A DNA stretch of 64,000 nt from Alicyclobacillus pomorum DSM 14955 (GCF_000472905.1 NZ_AXAR01000014.1:169-64168), one strand, 5' to 3'. Counted from the stretch's first letter, positions 48,041 to 57,783 are shown. Notes: a model not told the origin generated them from the letters alone. Translations and numbers: made by a program.

Positions 48041-48538
48041 TTACTGCGATGAACACGACCGCACGTACGCCCGCCATCGGTTCGCCGTGGCGGGCGAAAA
48101 TGGGCCTCTCTGCTGTTTCGCGAGCGCGACCAGTTCGGCTTTTGCATCCATCACGCCCGCGCACCAGCGCGGCGGATAACTCCCTTTCCTCACCTCGTAT
48201 TCATCCTCATCCAGCACCTCGACACCCGTTGCTGTCACCATGACATCCACGTCCAAATCGGTAAACACCACCGTTTGTCGGTCAACCAAGTAGCACAGCG
48301 GTGCAATCACGTTGCAGTAATACTCCGTTGCCTGCGGTTTGAGTAGGATGAAAACCTGATAATACGCCTTCGGCCAGAACAACGCGACGACAGGATACGG
48401 ACTAGACCACTGCCGGCCATCCTCTTCCTGGACAGGTGTGTTCGCAGGGATGAAGAAGGCCCAAGGTTCATCTGTTGCGTATACCTCAGGCCAGATCCGA
48501 TGCATTCGCCCATCTCCACGTAGACTTTGAAGCCTCAT
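48041..48538 (-). CDS. Nucleoside di/triphosphatase of the DUF402 family (Ntdp-like)
   Basis: A 165-residue protein resembling staphylococcal Ntdp: HRIWPEVYATDEPWAF near the start, the metal-site region YYCNVIAPLCYLVDRQTVVFTDLDVDVMVTATG (about 87-119), and VLDEDEYEV, ending with LVALAKQQRGPFSP. Predicted to hydrolyse nucleoside di- and triphosphates. The ATG overlaps the ytvI stop as ATGA. A second DUF402 protein is at 57881-58396. Confidence 0.85.
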   Translation of the reverse strand: MRLQSLRGDGRMHRIWPEVYATDEPWAFFIPANTPVQEEDGRQWSSPYPVVALFWPKAYYQVFILLKPQATEYYCNVIAPLCYLVDRQTVVFTDLDVDVMVTATGVEVLDEDEYEVRKGSYPPRWCAGVMDAKAELVALAKQQRGPFSPATANRWRAYVRSCSSQ

Positions 48539-49749
48539 GTCCTGGACGTCCTTCCCTTCTGCACAGAATGGTCAGATGACGGCGTACTGGGCGTGTTGCC
48601 CAGCAGATCCACCGTGCCCTCTGGCTCTGCACATGGGGTGGCAGGTGGCAGAGGTGACCCCGGTTCCGCTTCTGGGAAGAAATCCATGAACAGCCGAATC
48701 CGCAACAGAGATTTGATGCCAATCAGCACAATCGGTCCAAAAAACAGTCCCAGAATCCCCATCAGTTTCATGCCGACGTACATGGCGAACAAGGTGGAAA
48801 GGGTGTCTAAGCCGACACTGTCGGCCAAAATTTTCGGCTCCACGACGTGGCGGATTAACGAAATCGCGAGTTGCAACAGGAGCACTTTGATGCCGAGCGG
48901 GACATCGCCAATGACCAGTGCACCGATGGCCCAGGGCACCGTGAGAATGGCGGACCCGAGAATGGGCACCAGTCCCGAGATGCCGAACAAGATGCCCAGG
49001 ATGACCGCGTACTGAATCCCCGCTATCCACATGCCGATGATGCCTAGCACAGCCGACATCAACATCAGTACCACCTGGGCCCGAATGGTGCCACCGAACG
49101 CCTTCATCATGTCGTTCGTCACCACGCGAACCTTGTCGGACCAACCTGGGGGCAGCGTCTTCAGAAAACTGTCGTACATCTTGTCGCGGTTGACCAACAT
49201 AAAGAACGTCGTAATCAAGGCAATCACAGTCACGAATACAGTGTCCGGCAAATGTGTAATAGCCTGGATGAGTGCACCTGCGAAACCTGAAAACATCGTC
49301 TGAACGCTCGATACCGCGTGCTTGACCGTGTCGTTGAGTTCACTCGCAATGGTCGGCGGTAGGTGGCCAAACACGGCCTTACCAAAGGAAATCTGCTCCG
49401 TGAACCAGGACTGAATCAATCCGAATTGGTCCGTGATGGTTTGCGTCCACATAGTGGCCTCACGGGCTACCGCAATCACTACGTAGGTTGATATGGCCAG
49501 CAAGAGAAGTACGATGCTGACCAATACCGTGATGACAGCGGCGGTCCTGTGGACCCCCCGGTGCTCAAGCTGACGAACCAGCGGCAGCAGCATCATGGCA
49601 AAGAAGGCACCCACCACAAACGGGAGTATGTAATCGACCACCTTCAAAAACGCCCAGCAGAGAACAGCGACGAGAATCAACAGCGCGACCACTTCGGCAA
49701 ATCGCCCAATGTACCGTTTGACAGATGGGTTTTGGGTACGGAACCACAC
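48535..49749 (-). CDS. ytvI: AI-2E family membrane protein, YtvI-like
   Basis: A 404-residue permease-like protein of the AI-2E/PerM family, with about seven helices. Segments: LLILVAVLCWAFLKVVDYILPFVVGAFFAMMLLPLV, AVITVLVSIVLLLLAISTYVVIAVA, TVFVTVIALITTFFMLVNRDKMYDSF and the C-terminal cluster GLVPILGSAILTVPWAIGALVIGD, MYVGMKLMGILGLFFGP. YtvI of B. subtilis is sporulation-associated. The C-terminal 45 residues are polar and unconserved. Confidence 0.82.
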   Translation of the reverse strand: MWFRTQNPSVKRYIGRFAEVVALLILVAVLCWAFLKVVDYILPFVVGAFFAMMLLPLVRQLEHRGVHRTAAVITVLVSIVLLLLAISTYVVIAVAREATMWTQTITDQFGLIQSWFTEQISFGKAVFGHLPPTIASELNDTVKHAVSSVQTMFSGFAGALIQAITHLPDTVFVTVIALITTFFMLVNRDKMYDSFLKTLPPGWSDKVRVVTNDMMKAFGGTIRAQVVLMLMSAVLGIIGMWIAGIQYAVILGILFGISGLVPILGSAILTVPWAIGALVIGDVPLGIKVLLLQLAISLIRHVVEPKILADSVGLDTLSTLFAMYVGMKLMGILGLFFGPIVLIGIKSLLRIRLFMDFFPEAEPGSPLPPATPCAEPEGTVDLLGNTPSTPSSDHSVQKGRTSRT

Positions 49750-49908
49750 GATATCAACCCGCCCTTCCCGGGAACATCTGCTGCGAGTGGCAACATGACC
49801 ATGAGCGTTTGGCCCTGCACGATGTCTTGTGTTGCCAACAGCCTGGAAACACGAGAATCAGTGCAAAACCGTTTCGATTGAATTTTTGAAAACGGCGAAA
49901 ATGACGCT

Positions 49909-50088
49909 CTACCGTTTCATGACCTTCCGCTTGGTAGCAAATCCAACACCTGCCCCGACAATCGCGACGATGAACAGGACTGCCGCAATCCCTGGCCGGT
50001 CTTCCGCCATCATGACACTACCGACGGCAAAGCACGCCATCACCAGCAGCGCCACAATAAAGTACACTACTTTTGCTGTGCTCGACAC
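49909..50088 (-). CDS. ylaF: YlaF-like small membrane protein (DUF5325)
   Basis: A 59-residue protein with two membrane helices, VVYFIVALLVMACFAVGSVMM (about 7-27) and IAAVLFIVAIVGAGVGFAT (about 33-51), and a basic tail (KRKVMKR). GTG 50088 follows GGGGGG. Size and topology match YlaF of B. subtilis. Function unknown. Confidence 0.7.
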   Translation of the reverse strand: MSSTAKVVYFIVALLVMACFAVGSVMMAEDRPGIAAVLFIVAIVGAGVGFATKRKVMKR

Positions 50089-50181
50089 ACGCGTCCCCCC
50101 CTTCGACGTCGGGACCCCTCGTCTGTTTGGGGTACGGTAGACTGCCTAGATGATAGCACAAACCTGCACCGAAACACACCA

Positions 50182-50207
50182 AAACCTGGCCTAACGAGGC
50201 CAGGTTT
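50182..50207 (-). terminator. Terminator after the RCK-N gene
   Basis: AAACCTGGCCT and AGGCCAGGTTT (11 bp, loop AACG); on the minus strand TTTTGG follows. Confidence 0.85.
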
Positions 50208-50258
50208 AATGACAACCGTGGTCAGAGACATCACGTTCTGTTTCTGCGACGAACCGAT

Positions 50259-50681
50259 TCAGGCCGTCGCAAAACTCGGTAAATACGAACTCAGCTTCAT
50301 CCATGCTTGTTCCACGCTGTTTGCAACGACAATGTGATGTGCGCCACAACGGCGGTACAGCGTGTGCCGCACCGGATCTTTCGTGACAACCATCACATGT
50401 TGAACGCCTGCCTCACGAACGGATTGCGTAATTAAAGCCGACCGGACGAAGTTGTCGTCCTCGTGTACAATGGCCGCGTCAAACCCTTCCTCTGCCACAC
50501 GTTTACGCACATCGGAACGGTGCCCGTTCACTTGTAATATGTCGTCCCCAAACCAACGCAATAACTGCCCGTGATGAGCTTCCACGCAATCCAGAATGCG
50601 GACGTGAAGTCCCATTTGCCGAGATCTGCGAACGTACGTTAAACTCTCTTTTCCAAAAGCGGCTATCAAAATTTTTGGCAT
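50259..50681 (-). CDS. Divergent RCK-N (TrkA-N)-like protein under c-di-AMP riboswitch
   Basis: A 140-residue protein with a Rossmann-like arrangement: KILIAAFGKESLTYVRRSRQMGLHVRILD (strand, helix, strand with terminal Asp), DAAIVHEDDNFVRSALITQSVREAGVQHVMVVTKD and RRCGAHHIVVANSVEQAWMKL. This parallels the N-terminal RCK domain of KtrA, but the glycine motif is AFGKES instead of GxGxxG and no RCK-C domain or KtrB gene follows. The ydaO-type riboswitch just upstream commonly controls potassium transport proteins, so a K+-related regulatory role is inferred. ATG 50681 follows GGGAG. Confidence 0.6.
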   Translation of the reverse strand: MPKILIAAFGKESLTYVRRSRQMGLHVRILDCVEAHHGQLLRWFGDDILQVNGHRSDVRKRVAEEGFDAAIVHEDDNFVRSALITQSVREAGVQHVMVVTKDPVRHTLYRRCGAHHIVVANSVEQAWMKLSSYLPSFATA

Positions 50682-50702
50682 ACGCGTTCGTCTCCCTTGC
50701 AC

Positions 50703-50899
50703 TGCCTACGAGGTTAGCTGACGGGTCGGGACTGCAAGTTGCCCCTTCTCCACCACAAATCGGCGAGAATTCAACCCCCACTCCAGACGCGCACAAGCGC
50801 TGCCATGCGGTGTACACCGATGGGTAACTGTCCAGAATTACGCGGCGTTCCACGGAACGGCTGCGCGGTTCCCCCGCTTCTCCGAAGGAGAACTCGGCA
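50703..50899 (-). promoter_or_regulatory. ydaO/yuaA-type c-di-AMP riboswitch
   Basis: The minus-strand leader has GCCGAG near its 5' end, the AGCGGGGGAACCGCGC segment, GGGGGUUGAAUUCUC in the middle and the family hallmark CCGUCAGCUAACCUCGUAGG at its 3' end (50705-50724). These appear in the order of the ydaO/yuaA class, which senses cyclic di-AMP. No classical terminator follows; the ribosome site AAGGGAG is 10 nt downstream, so control may be translational. Confidence 0.85.
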
Positions 50900-50902
50900 T
50901 TA

Positions 50903-50951
50903 TGATAGCGCTTACATTTTGTATTATACACGCGCCATTTTCGGTTGAAAA
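50903..50951 (-). promoter_or_regulatory. Promoter with cre site before the c-di-AMP riboswitch
   Basis: Minus strand -35 TTTTCA (50946-50951), 17-bp spacer, -10 TATAAT (50923-50928). TGTAAGCGCTATCA at 50903-50916 fits the CcpA cre consensus with one mismatch and covers the expected start of transcription, a typical repressing position. Confidence 0.65.
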
Positions 50952-50983
50952 GTGGTATGCGGTTTATTTTCAGAAAAATAGGT

Positions 50984-51706
50984 CTATAGCCTACTGTATT
51001 CCTCTCTGTCCAATTGGCGCAGTCGGCTCCGTTTTTGCAGGATGGCGGCGCTCATCTCATCTCCGAATTCGTACGCAATGGATCTGGCCCGCTCCACATC
51101 CCCTGCCGCAACGGCGTCGAACAACTGGCGACACACATCCGTGCCAAGTGGTCGCTCTGGCTGCATGAACCGCAGTTGACTGCGCAGTGCTTCCTGTAGA
51201 ACACGCACCACGTTCTCCAGCAACACGTTTCCCGTGCACTCGGCAAGTGTCAGGTAAAAGCCTAGTTCGGCCAACACCGCATCTTCCGCGCCAGGCTCGG
51301 CGCACTCCAATCGAAATAAGGCCTTGGAGAGCTCCGACAGCCCACTGTCGCTGCATCGTTCTGCAGCGACACCTGCCACCCCTGCCAGGATGGCGGCGGT
51401 CAGTTCAAGCAATTGGCTCGCGTGAGAGGGAGCCAACAACAAGGCTGCGTCCAGCGGCTCCATCCACATGTCAATACTGGCCGTCCGCACGTACGTTCCA
51501 TCTCCATGCCGAAACTCTACCAGTCCCTGTCCGCGCAAAGCGCCCAAGGCTTCACGCACCGTCGCCCGACTGCAACCAAATTGTTCGGCCAGTTCAGCCA
51601 AGGGCGGCAGCTTGTCGCCAGGGCACAAATCCCCCGATTCAATCCAGGATCGAATTTGTTCAGCAATGGCCACGTACAATTTCCGGTCTGTGGATTGCAC
51701 GACCAT
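50984..51706 (-). CDS. GntR-family regulator with FCD domain
   Basis: A 240-residue regulator. The N-terminal winged helix (about 5-70) has SWIESGDLCPGDKLPPLAELAEQFGCSRATVREALGALRGQGLVEFRHGDGTYV; the C-terminal all-helical FCD domain has LLELTAAILAGVAGVAAERC, FYLTLAECTGNVLLENVV and LFDAVAAGDVERARSI. ATG 51706 follows GGAGG by 8 nt. It stands alone, next to leuS; target and ligand are unknown. Confidence 0.92.
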   Translation of the reverse strand: MVVQSTDRKLYVAIAEQIRSWIESGDLCPGDKLPPLAELAEQFGCSRATVREALGALRGQGLVEFRHGDGTYVRTASIDMWMEPLDAALLLAPSHASQLLELTAAILAGVAGVAAERCSDSGLSELSKALFRLECAEPGAEDAVLAELGFYLTLAECTGNVLLENVVRVLQEALRSQLRFMQPERPLGTDVCRQLFDAVAAGDVERARSIAYEFGDEMSAAILQKRSRLRQLDREEYSRL

Positions 51707-51813
51707 GAACGACACCTCCGCTACCGACGTCCAACAACAAACGGGCGACAGGGATACTCTTACGCAATTCCCTATCGCCCGTCAAAATCCTTCAAGCAGA
51801 TGTATCCGCTGGC

Positions 51814-54237
51814 CTACCCCTTGACCACCAGGTTGACCAACCGGCCCGGCACGTAAATTTCTTTCACAATCTCTTTCCCATCCAACCATTCAGCGACTTC
51901 CGGATGGGCTTTCGCAGCCTGGACAGCTGTGGGCGCGTCGGCATCGGCTGCAATGACCAACTTGGCGCGCACGCGACCGTTCACCTGCACCGCAATCTCC
52001 ACTTCGTCGTCCTTCAGCCACTTCTCATCATACGTAGGCCACGTCGCCTGGAACACGGATTCCCGGTGGCCCAAGCGTTCCCACAGCTCTTCGCCGAGGT
52101 GGGGCGCAAACGGCGCGATGGTGACCGCAATTGTTTCCAAGGTCGCTCGGTCAATGCCCGATGCCGCCTCCGCCTGCAACGCATTGAGGTACTCCATGAA
52201 CGCACTGACGGCCGTGTTCAACCGGAAACTCTCCATGCGTTCGTGCAGACTTGCCAAGAATCGGTGCCGAAGCTTTTCCAGCGATGGCCTGGACGGCGAC
52301 GGTGCATCGGCGTGGCTTACCACCAGGCGGTATACGCGCCCCAGGAACCGCGCTACGCCTTCGAGACCGTTGGTGTTCCACTCTGCGTCTTCTTCCGGCG
52401 GCCCCATGAATAGCTCGTACATTCGCAGTGCATCGGTGCCGAACTGTTCGACGATATCCTCTGGATTCACCACGTTGCCCTTGGATTTGCTCATCTTGGC
52501 GCCATTGAGCGTCACCATTCCCTGGTTGAACAAATGTTGGAACGGTTCTTGGAAGTCAATCAGACCGAGATCATACATCACTTTCGTGAAGAACCGGGCA
52601 TACAGCAAGTGCAGTACGGCGTGCTCCACACCGCCGATGTACATGTCCACGGGAAGCCACTTGTTGACCGCCTCCTTGGAGAACGGTTCCTTGTCGTTCT
52701 TCGGATCCGGGTAGCGCAAAAAGTACCAACTGGAGCCGGCCCACTGTGGCATCGTGTCGGTCTCACGGCGCGCCGGTCCGCCGCACTTCGGACACGTAGT
52801 GTGGACGAACGACTCAATCGCTGCCAATGGTGACTCGCCTGTTCCGGTCGGTTCATACCGTTCGACGTCCGGCAGGCGGACGGGCAACTGTTCCACCGGC
52901 ACAGGCACGGTGCCACATTGGTCGCAGTACACAATCGGGATGGGTTCGCCCCAGTACCTCTGCCGCGCAAAAACCCAGTCGCGCATGCGATACGTGACGG
53001 TCTGTTCACCGACACCTCGTTCCGCCAGCAGCTTCACGACCGCCTCCTTTCCTTCCTCCACGGAAAGACCGTTAAACGGGCCGGAGTTGACGAGACGGCC
53101 GGGCCCAACGTACAGTTCTCCTTCCGCGACGCTTCCGTCTTCCGGAGCCACGACAGTGACAATCGGTAAGCCGAACGCCTTGGCAAACTCGAAGTCCCGC
53201 TCATCGTGCGCCGGCACCGCCATGATGGCGCCTGTGCCGTATTCCATCAGCACGTAGTCGGCAATCCAGATGGGAATTTTCTGCCCCGTCAGCGGATGAA
53301 TCGCGTACGCCCCCGTGAACACGCCCGTTTTCGTCTTATCGATAATCTGCCGAGCCACCGCAGATTTCTTCAACGCTTCCGTGACGTATTGGTCCACCTG
53401 CTCCCGCTGTTCCTGGGTTGTGATCTTCTCCACGAGCGGGTGTTCTGGCGCCAGCACCATGTACGTCGCACCATAGAGTGTGTCTGGGCGCGTGGTGAAG
53501 ACTTCTACTTTATCCTCGAACCCCTTCACTTCGAAGAAGATGCGAGCCCCTTCACTGCGCCCAATCCAGGCTGCCTGCATGCGCTTGACCTTGTCCGGCC
53601 AGTCGAGGCTCTCCAGGTCGTTCAGCAGCCGGTCTGCGTAGGCGGTGATCTTCAGCATCCACTGGTCCATTTCCCGCTTCGTAACTTCTGTGCCGCAGCG
53701 TTCGCAACACCCGTCCACCACTTCTTCATTTGCTAGTCCCGTCTTACAGCTCGGGCACCAGTTGATGGGCATCTTTTTCCGGTACGCCAAGCCGCGCTCG
53801 AACATCTTCACGAAGAGGAACTGCGTCCACTTGTAGTAGTCCGGATGGCTCGTATTGATTTCCCTATCCCAGTCGTACATGGCGCCGATTTCCTGCAGCT
53901 GTTTCTTGAAGTTGGCGATGTTTTTCGCCGTCGACACGGCGGGGTGAATCCCCAACTTAATCGCCGCGTTTTCCGCTGGCAGGCCGAACGCGTCCCAGCC
54001 CATCGGGTGTAACACTTCGTACCCTTGAATGGTCTTGTAGCGGCTCCACACATCAGAGATGGTGTAGCCGCGCCAATGTCCCACGTGCAGCCCGTTGCCG
54101 GATGGATACGGAAACATGTCCAGGCAATAGTACTTCGGCTTGCCGCTGTTTTCGTTCACGTGGTGCGCACCGGTCTGTTGCCACCGTTTGCGCCATTTCT
54201 GTTCAATCTCGCGATGATTGTAGTTCACCCTGACCAC
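51814..54237 (-). CDS. leuS: Leucyl-tRNA synthetase
   Basis: Charges tRNA-Leu. The 807 residues include the HIGH-type [18 protein letters not shown] (about 42-59), zinc-type [22 protein letters not shown], the editing domain ([21 protein letters not shown], ... [14 protein letters not shown]), KMSKS in [17 protein letters not shown] (about 577) and a C-terminal domain ending [14 protein letters not shown]-like (here [16 protein letters not shown]). Controlled by the T-box leader upstream. Confidence 0.97.
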   Translation of the reverse strand: MVRVNYNHREIEQKWRKRWQQTGAHHVNENSGKPKYYCLDMFPYPSGNGLHVGHWRGYTISDVWSRYKTIQGYEVLHPMGWDAFGLPAENAAIKLGIHPAVSTAKNIANFKKQLQEIGAMYDWDREINTSHPDYYKWTQFLFVKMFERGLAYRKKMPINWCPSCKTGLANEEVVDGCCERCGTEVTKREMDQWMLKITAYADRLLNDLESLDWPDKVKRMQAAWIGRSEGARIFFEVKGFEDKVEVFTTRPDTLYGATYMVLAPEHPLVEKITTQEQREQVDQYVTEALKKSAVARQIIDKTKTGVFTGAYAIHPLTGQKIPIWIADYVLMEYGTGAIMAVPAHDERDFEFAKAFGLPIVTVVAPEDGSVAEGELYVGPGRLVNSGPFNGLSVEEGKEAVVKLLAERGVGEQTVTYRMRDWVFARQRYWGEPIPIVYCDQCGTVPVPVEQLPVRLPDVERYEPTGTGESPLAAIESFVHTTCPKCGGPARRETDTMPQWAGSSWYFLRYPDPKNDKEPFSKEAVNKWLPVDMYIGGVEHAVLHLLYARFFTKVMYDLGLIDFQEPFQHLFNQGMVTLNGAKMSKSKGNVVNPEDIVEQFGTDALRMYELFMGPPEEDAEWNTNGLEGVARFLGRVYRLVVSHADAPSPSRPSLEKLRHRFLASLHERMESFRLNTAVSAFMEYLNALQAEAASGIDRATLETIAVTIAPFAPHLGEELWERLGHRESVFQATWPTYDEKWLKDDEVEIAVQVNGRVRAKLVIAADADAPTAVQAAKAHPEVAEWLDGKEIVKEIYVPGRLVNLVVKG

Positions 54238-54269
54238 TCCTGCTCGTCAATCTACGAATGGATGCTTTA

Positions 54270-54325
54270 GAGCGATTTGCAAAATTCCTCGTGTGCTGAA
54301 CCAGTTCGATTTTGCAAATCACTGA
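54270..54325. repeat. Palindromic repeat between T-box and leuS
   Basis: GAGCGATTTGCAAAATTCC at the left and TTTTGCAAATCACTGA at the right are imperfect inverted repeats; the interior holds GTGCTGAACC, shared in inverted orientation with 62819-62892. It lies in the leuS leader, after the T-box terminator and before the start codon, and would form a hairpin in the mRNA. Confidence 0.7.
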
Positions 54326-54335
54326 CATAATGAAT

Positions 54336-54610
54336 AACCTCTCGTCCAGCGTATAGGACGAGAGGTTGGAATCCCGCGGTACCACCTATATTGAGTATTC
54401 AGACGCTGCACGTGCAGCTCCGAACCACTCCCCTTGCAGCCAATAACGCTGGCTCGCGTTTCGCAGTACTGGCATCTGCTTTCCCGCGAAAGCCTCCGAA
54501 ACGAGTTCGCAATTCTCACCTGGCCGACTTTCACCTCAACGCCGGCTCTCTGTACAGGTGCGATGACTGCTACTACTTTTCTTCAACGGCTCCATATCCA
54601 CCTTGATCAA
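54336..54610 (-). promoter_or_regulatory. T-box riboswitch of leuS
   Basis: The minus-strand leader has the AGAGAGCCGG/GGUGAAAGUCGG stem I segment, the T-box GGTGGTACCGCGGGATTCC (about 54369-54387) and, at the 3' end, a 12-bp terminator AACCTCTCGTCC/GGACGAGAGGTT (54336-54367) with TTATTC. Uncharged tRNA-Leu should stabilise the antiterminator. The specifier codon was not pinned down with certainty. Confidence 0.93.
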
Positions 54611-54679
54611 TGATTATAATCCGTGTCCGAACGCGAATCAAGGTAAGATACGAATCAGGCACAGGTGTACCGCCCCTGC

Positions 54680-55324
54680 TTACCGTCTGTCAGACTGAAG
54701 CACCCCAAAGAGGCGCAACACGAACAGCAACAAGTTGACGAAGTCCAAATACAGGGACAGGACCACCCACGGGATGTCCCGTTCCGCGATTCCGTTGTGG
54801 GCAATGCGGTTGACATCAAACAACACGTAGCCAATGAAAATGGCGATACCCAGGAGCGAGTAAATCAACTCGGCCATCGTAGAAAATCCAATGAACAGAG
54901 ACACCACGCCCATCCCGAGCACCGCGAGCAATCCAACGAGCAGGAATCCGCCCAAAAACGAGAAATCAAAGCTCGTCCGTGACGCCACCACGGCCGCAAC
55001 CAGGAATGCACCAGCGCTCACGCCGATAGCCTTCAAGACCACTGCAGCCCCGAGCGTGTACGCATAGTAGTGCAGGGTTGGCCACAGCGTGATCCCTGAG
55101 ATGAATGTGAACGCCAAAACAAACGGCATACCGATGGCGCGCCGCCTCTGCATGAACATGGCGACCACAATCATCACCAACTCGACAATCATCAGAATGC
55201 CAATCACCGCCGTCGGGATCTGGGTGCCTGCCCACACGCCCAGAAACGCAGACACGAGACTGAGACAAAGCCCAAAAAACACTTTTCCCAACAAGGAACC
55301 TCTGGACAGTACATAGGTTTCCAT
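54680..55324 (-). CDS. Bax inhibitor-1 family membrane protein
   Basis: A 214-residue protein with seven hydrophobic helices and the BI-1 patterns SLVSAFLGVWAG, FVLAFTFISGITLWPTLHYY, SIFDFSFLGGFLLVGLLAV-like (FDFSFLGGFLLVGLLAV), YSLLGIAIFIGYVLFDVNRIA with the conserved Asp, and SLYLDFVNLLLFVLRLFG near the end. Bacterial relatives (YetJ) are pH-sensitive calcium leak channels. ATG 55324 follows GGAGGGA. Confidence 0.9.
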   Translation of the reverse strand: METYVLSRGSLLGKVFFGLCLSLVSAFLGVWAGTQIPTAVIGILMIVELVMIVVAMFMQRRRAIGMPFVLAFTFISGITLWPTLHYYAYTLGAAVVLKAIGVSAGAFLVAAVVASRTSFDFSFLGGFLLVGLLAVLGMGVVSLFIGFSTMAELIYSLLGIAIFIGYVLFDVNRIAHNGIAERDIPWVVLSLYLDFVNLLLFVLRLFGVLQSDRR

Positions 55325-55352
55325 TCTTGCGTTCCCTCCTCACATTCGTAGT

Positions 55353-56501
55353 TTATCCATAAATTTGTTGCAATAGTTTCTCATAGACCCTTGGCAGCGG
55401 CAACGTGTGCACCTCGTTCAAAGGTACTGGTCTACGGTGGTCTGGTTCAGGCACCGGAAGGCCGCGCTCTGTAAAGATGGGCCGGAACACGTGAACATCC
55501 CACTCCAGATGTGTAAACACATGTTTCTCGTGGGCAATCTTCGCGAACGAAGGGAGGTCATCCCCGGCTGGCGCGCGCTCTGCATGCAACCGGTAGACCC
55601 ACTCGGCAAAACGCTCCTTCAAGGCCCGCTCCAGCGCCAGGTCGTCATGGCCCGCGGCTCCTACCTCCCATGCAGGAAGTTGCCACATGCCAGCCAACAG
55701 TCCGCTGTCAGGGCGCTGTTCCATCCACAACTTGCCGTCGGCTTCCCACCACAGGGCCACCACGTCGATACATTTCCGATCCGCTTTCTGCTTACGCACA
55801 GGCAGCTGTTCCACGACGTTTTCTGCTCGCGCGAAGCAGGTGTCCGCCAGCGGACACTCACTGCACTTTGCAGATTTTGGAACACACACCGTGGCACCCA
55901 GCTCCATCAGCGCTTGCGTCAGGTACCGGGGCTGCTCCTCCCGAAGCCACTTCGCCACGTGTGCAGTGACGGCCTGCCGAGCGGCAGCGGTTTCAATCGG
56001 GTGGAAAATCCCAAGAAACCGAGTGACCACGCGAAGCACGTTGCCGTCGACGGCAGGAACCGGTTGATTGTAGGCGATGCTAAACACCGCCCCCGCTGTG
56101 TACGGGCCGACCCCTGGCAACGCCCGAAAGTCCTCCAACTTCTCGGGTATCCGTCCGCCATGCAGAGAGACCACTTGTTGGGCGGCTCTGTGTAGGTTTC
56201 TGGCGCGGGAGTAGTAGCCAAGCCCTTGCCAATGCTTCAGTACCGTCTGCTCATCTGCAGCTGCAAGTTCGCGAACGGTCGGAAACGACTCCATGAACTG
56301 GTGGTAATAGGGAATCACTGTCTCTACCCGCGTCTGCTGCAACATCGTCTCACTGACCCAAATGGAATACGGATCCAGTGTCTCCCGCCACGGCATGTTA
56401 CGGTGGTGATGTTGATACCACAGTACAAGTGTATGTGCTTGTTCTCTGATCTTCACTGGTTCTGTTGTGTTGGTTTGATACATTGGATTGACTTGGACCA
56501 T
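55353..56501 (-). CDS. mutY: A/G-specific adenine glycosylase
   Basis: Removes adenine mispaired with 8-oxoguanine. The 382 residues show catalytic Glu in SIWVSETMLQQTRVETVIPYY, helix-hairpin-helix LPGVGPYTAGAVFSIAYNQ, catalytic Asp in AVDGNVLRVVTRFLG, 4Fe-4S ligands CVPKSAKCSECPLADTC and a NUDIX-like C-terminal domain (LWMEQRPDSGLLAGMWQLPAWE). ATG 56501 follows GGAG by 6 nt. Confidence 0.95.
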   Translation of the reverse strand: MVQVNPMYQTNTTEPVKIREQAHTLVLWYQHHHRNMPWRETLDPYSIWVSETMLQQTRVETVIPYYHQFMESFPTVRELAAADEQTVLKHWQGLGYYSRARNLHRAAQQVVSLHGGRIPEKLEDFRALPGVGPYTAGAVFSIAYNQPVPAVDGNVLRVVTRFLGIFHPIETAAARQAVTAHVAKWLREEQPRYLTQALMELGATVCVPKSAKCSECPLADTCFARAENVVEQLPVRKQKADRKCIDVVALWWEADGKLWMEQRPDSGLLAGMWQLPAWEVGAAGHDDLALERALKERFAEWVYRLHAERAPAGDDLPSFAKIAHEKHVFTHLEWDVHVFRPIFTERGLPVPEPDHRRPVPLNEVHTLPLPRVYEKLLQQIYG

Positions 56502-56549
56502 ACTCATCTCCGTTGGACGCAAGCTGCACAATGTCTCCGTCAGCCGCAG

Positions 56550-57444
56550 TTATTTGTTCGCCGAGAATGTTAACACACCGTTGTCTACGGCCACGCAGAT
56601 GAAACCCTGCTCTACGGCCTCCGCCACGTACGCCCCGACGGTGGTCCGAATCAGCAACCAACTGCCAGGGTTGGACGGAGTGAGCTGGAACGCGTCGCAC
56701 ATGCGTTGCACCATGGCGTCCAATCCCAGTGGCTCACCTTGCACCAGCTGCAGGACCTTGGCGTATGCAGACTTGTGTCTATCGACGAGATACGCGACTG
56801 ATTCGCTCGCATCCTTTGTCGGTACGCCATGCCGGGAACAACCCATTCGGCATCGACGGCTGGAATCGACTTGGCACTCTCCAGCGTCTCCGTGTAATTG
56901 ACCATGTACGGGAGCCCGAGCTTGTCCACGACGGGTGGGTCAAAGTACCCGTCCGCTGCGAAGAAGACGCCATCCACCCGAATGCCGAGCTGCCCGTGCG
57001 CATGGCCAGGAAGGGGAACGCATTGAAATTCAACATCACCAATGGCAAACGTCTGTCCCCCCTGGAGGTCCACGTGCACAGGGCTGGCGTCCGCCAGAAG
57101 AAACTTGTTGCGAAGCGCCTCGAACGGTGCAGCGCCTTGCCAAAGGTACTCGGGTTCAAATCGCGGCCTGCGAATGACGTCTGCCTCTGCCTTCGGTGCG
57201 TACACCGTGACTTCCGCTTGCGCGAGGATGGCAGCGTTTCCGCCAAGTGGTCGGCGTGCGCGTGCGTGTTGACGATGGCACATACGCGCATGCCCAACTG
57301 TTCCGCTACCTTGAGGACACTTTTCCCAGCGCGCTTATCAAGTCCTGTGTCTACAGCGACCATCCCTTCGCTCGTCATCACCAGACCGATGTTGACGGCG
57401 CCTGCAATCATTTTGACCCGCTGGGTTAATTCCACGATTTCCAT
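56550..57444 (-). pseudogene. Metallo-beta-lactamase-fold hydrolase with two frameshifts
   Basis: From ATG 57444 (SD AAAGGAG) the protein starts MEIVELTQRVKMIAGAVNIG and reaches the metal motif NTHAHADHL. There the frame breaks: one G appears missing (TTGGCGG for TTGGGCGG, about 57240), after which GGNAAILAQAEVTVY continues. A second, similar loss (ATGGCGTACC for ATGGGCGTACC, about 56826) follows VVPGM, after which the normal C-terminal GVPTKDASESVAYLVDRH resumes. Restoring both gives 298 residues with PLPGHAHGQLG and FAADGYFD. Two single-base losses in the same TGGGCG context could be real or a systematic sequencing error. Confidence 0.8.
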
Positions 57445-57526
57445 GTTTTCCTCACTCCTTTCGCAAATGTGGACGAGTGACTGCGACCACGTCTGGATAC
57501 AATACGGTTCACGGGAGGTGCTTGCC

Positions 57527-57745
57527 ATGTGGGAAATCATGAATGGTGTGGCCACCGGCATGCGCAGACGCTTCATGCCGCGACGCCATAACGGCATGGG
57601 CACGATGACCGCGATGCTCCTTGGCGCGAGTGTCGGAATTGCCGCTTGGGAAACAGTACGACGCAGTCGAGTGATTCCAACGGGCAATAACAACGCCGAC
57701 GTGACCAAAGTCGCAGACGACGTTCTGGAAAGCTTACAAGACTAA
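57527..57745 (+). CDS. Small unknown protein, 72 aa
   Basis: ATG 57527 follows GGGAGGTG. The 72 residues are Arg/Met-rich at the start (MNGVATGMRRRFMPRRHNGMG), then a short hydrophobic stretch (TAMLLGASVGIAAW) and an acidic tail (DVTKVADDVLESLQD). No family is recognised with confidence. A terminator follows at once, supporting a real transcript. Confidence 0.6.
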   Translation: MWEIMNGVATGMRRRFMPRRHNGMGTMTAMLLGASVGIAAWETVRRSRVIPTGNNNADVTKVADDVLESLQD

Positions 57746-57783
57746 AGGTCTACTGTGTGCGTTCATGACCACACAGGCAGCAA

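Noticed and set aside
56729-57526. Plus-strand 338-codon ORF across the metallohydrolase gene
   Set aside because: Only its last 72 codons, from ATG 57527 with a proper ribosome site, are supported; the rest is antisense to the hydrolase.
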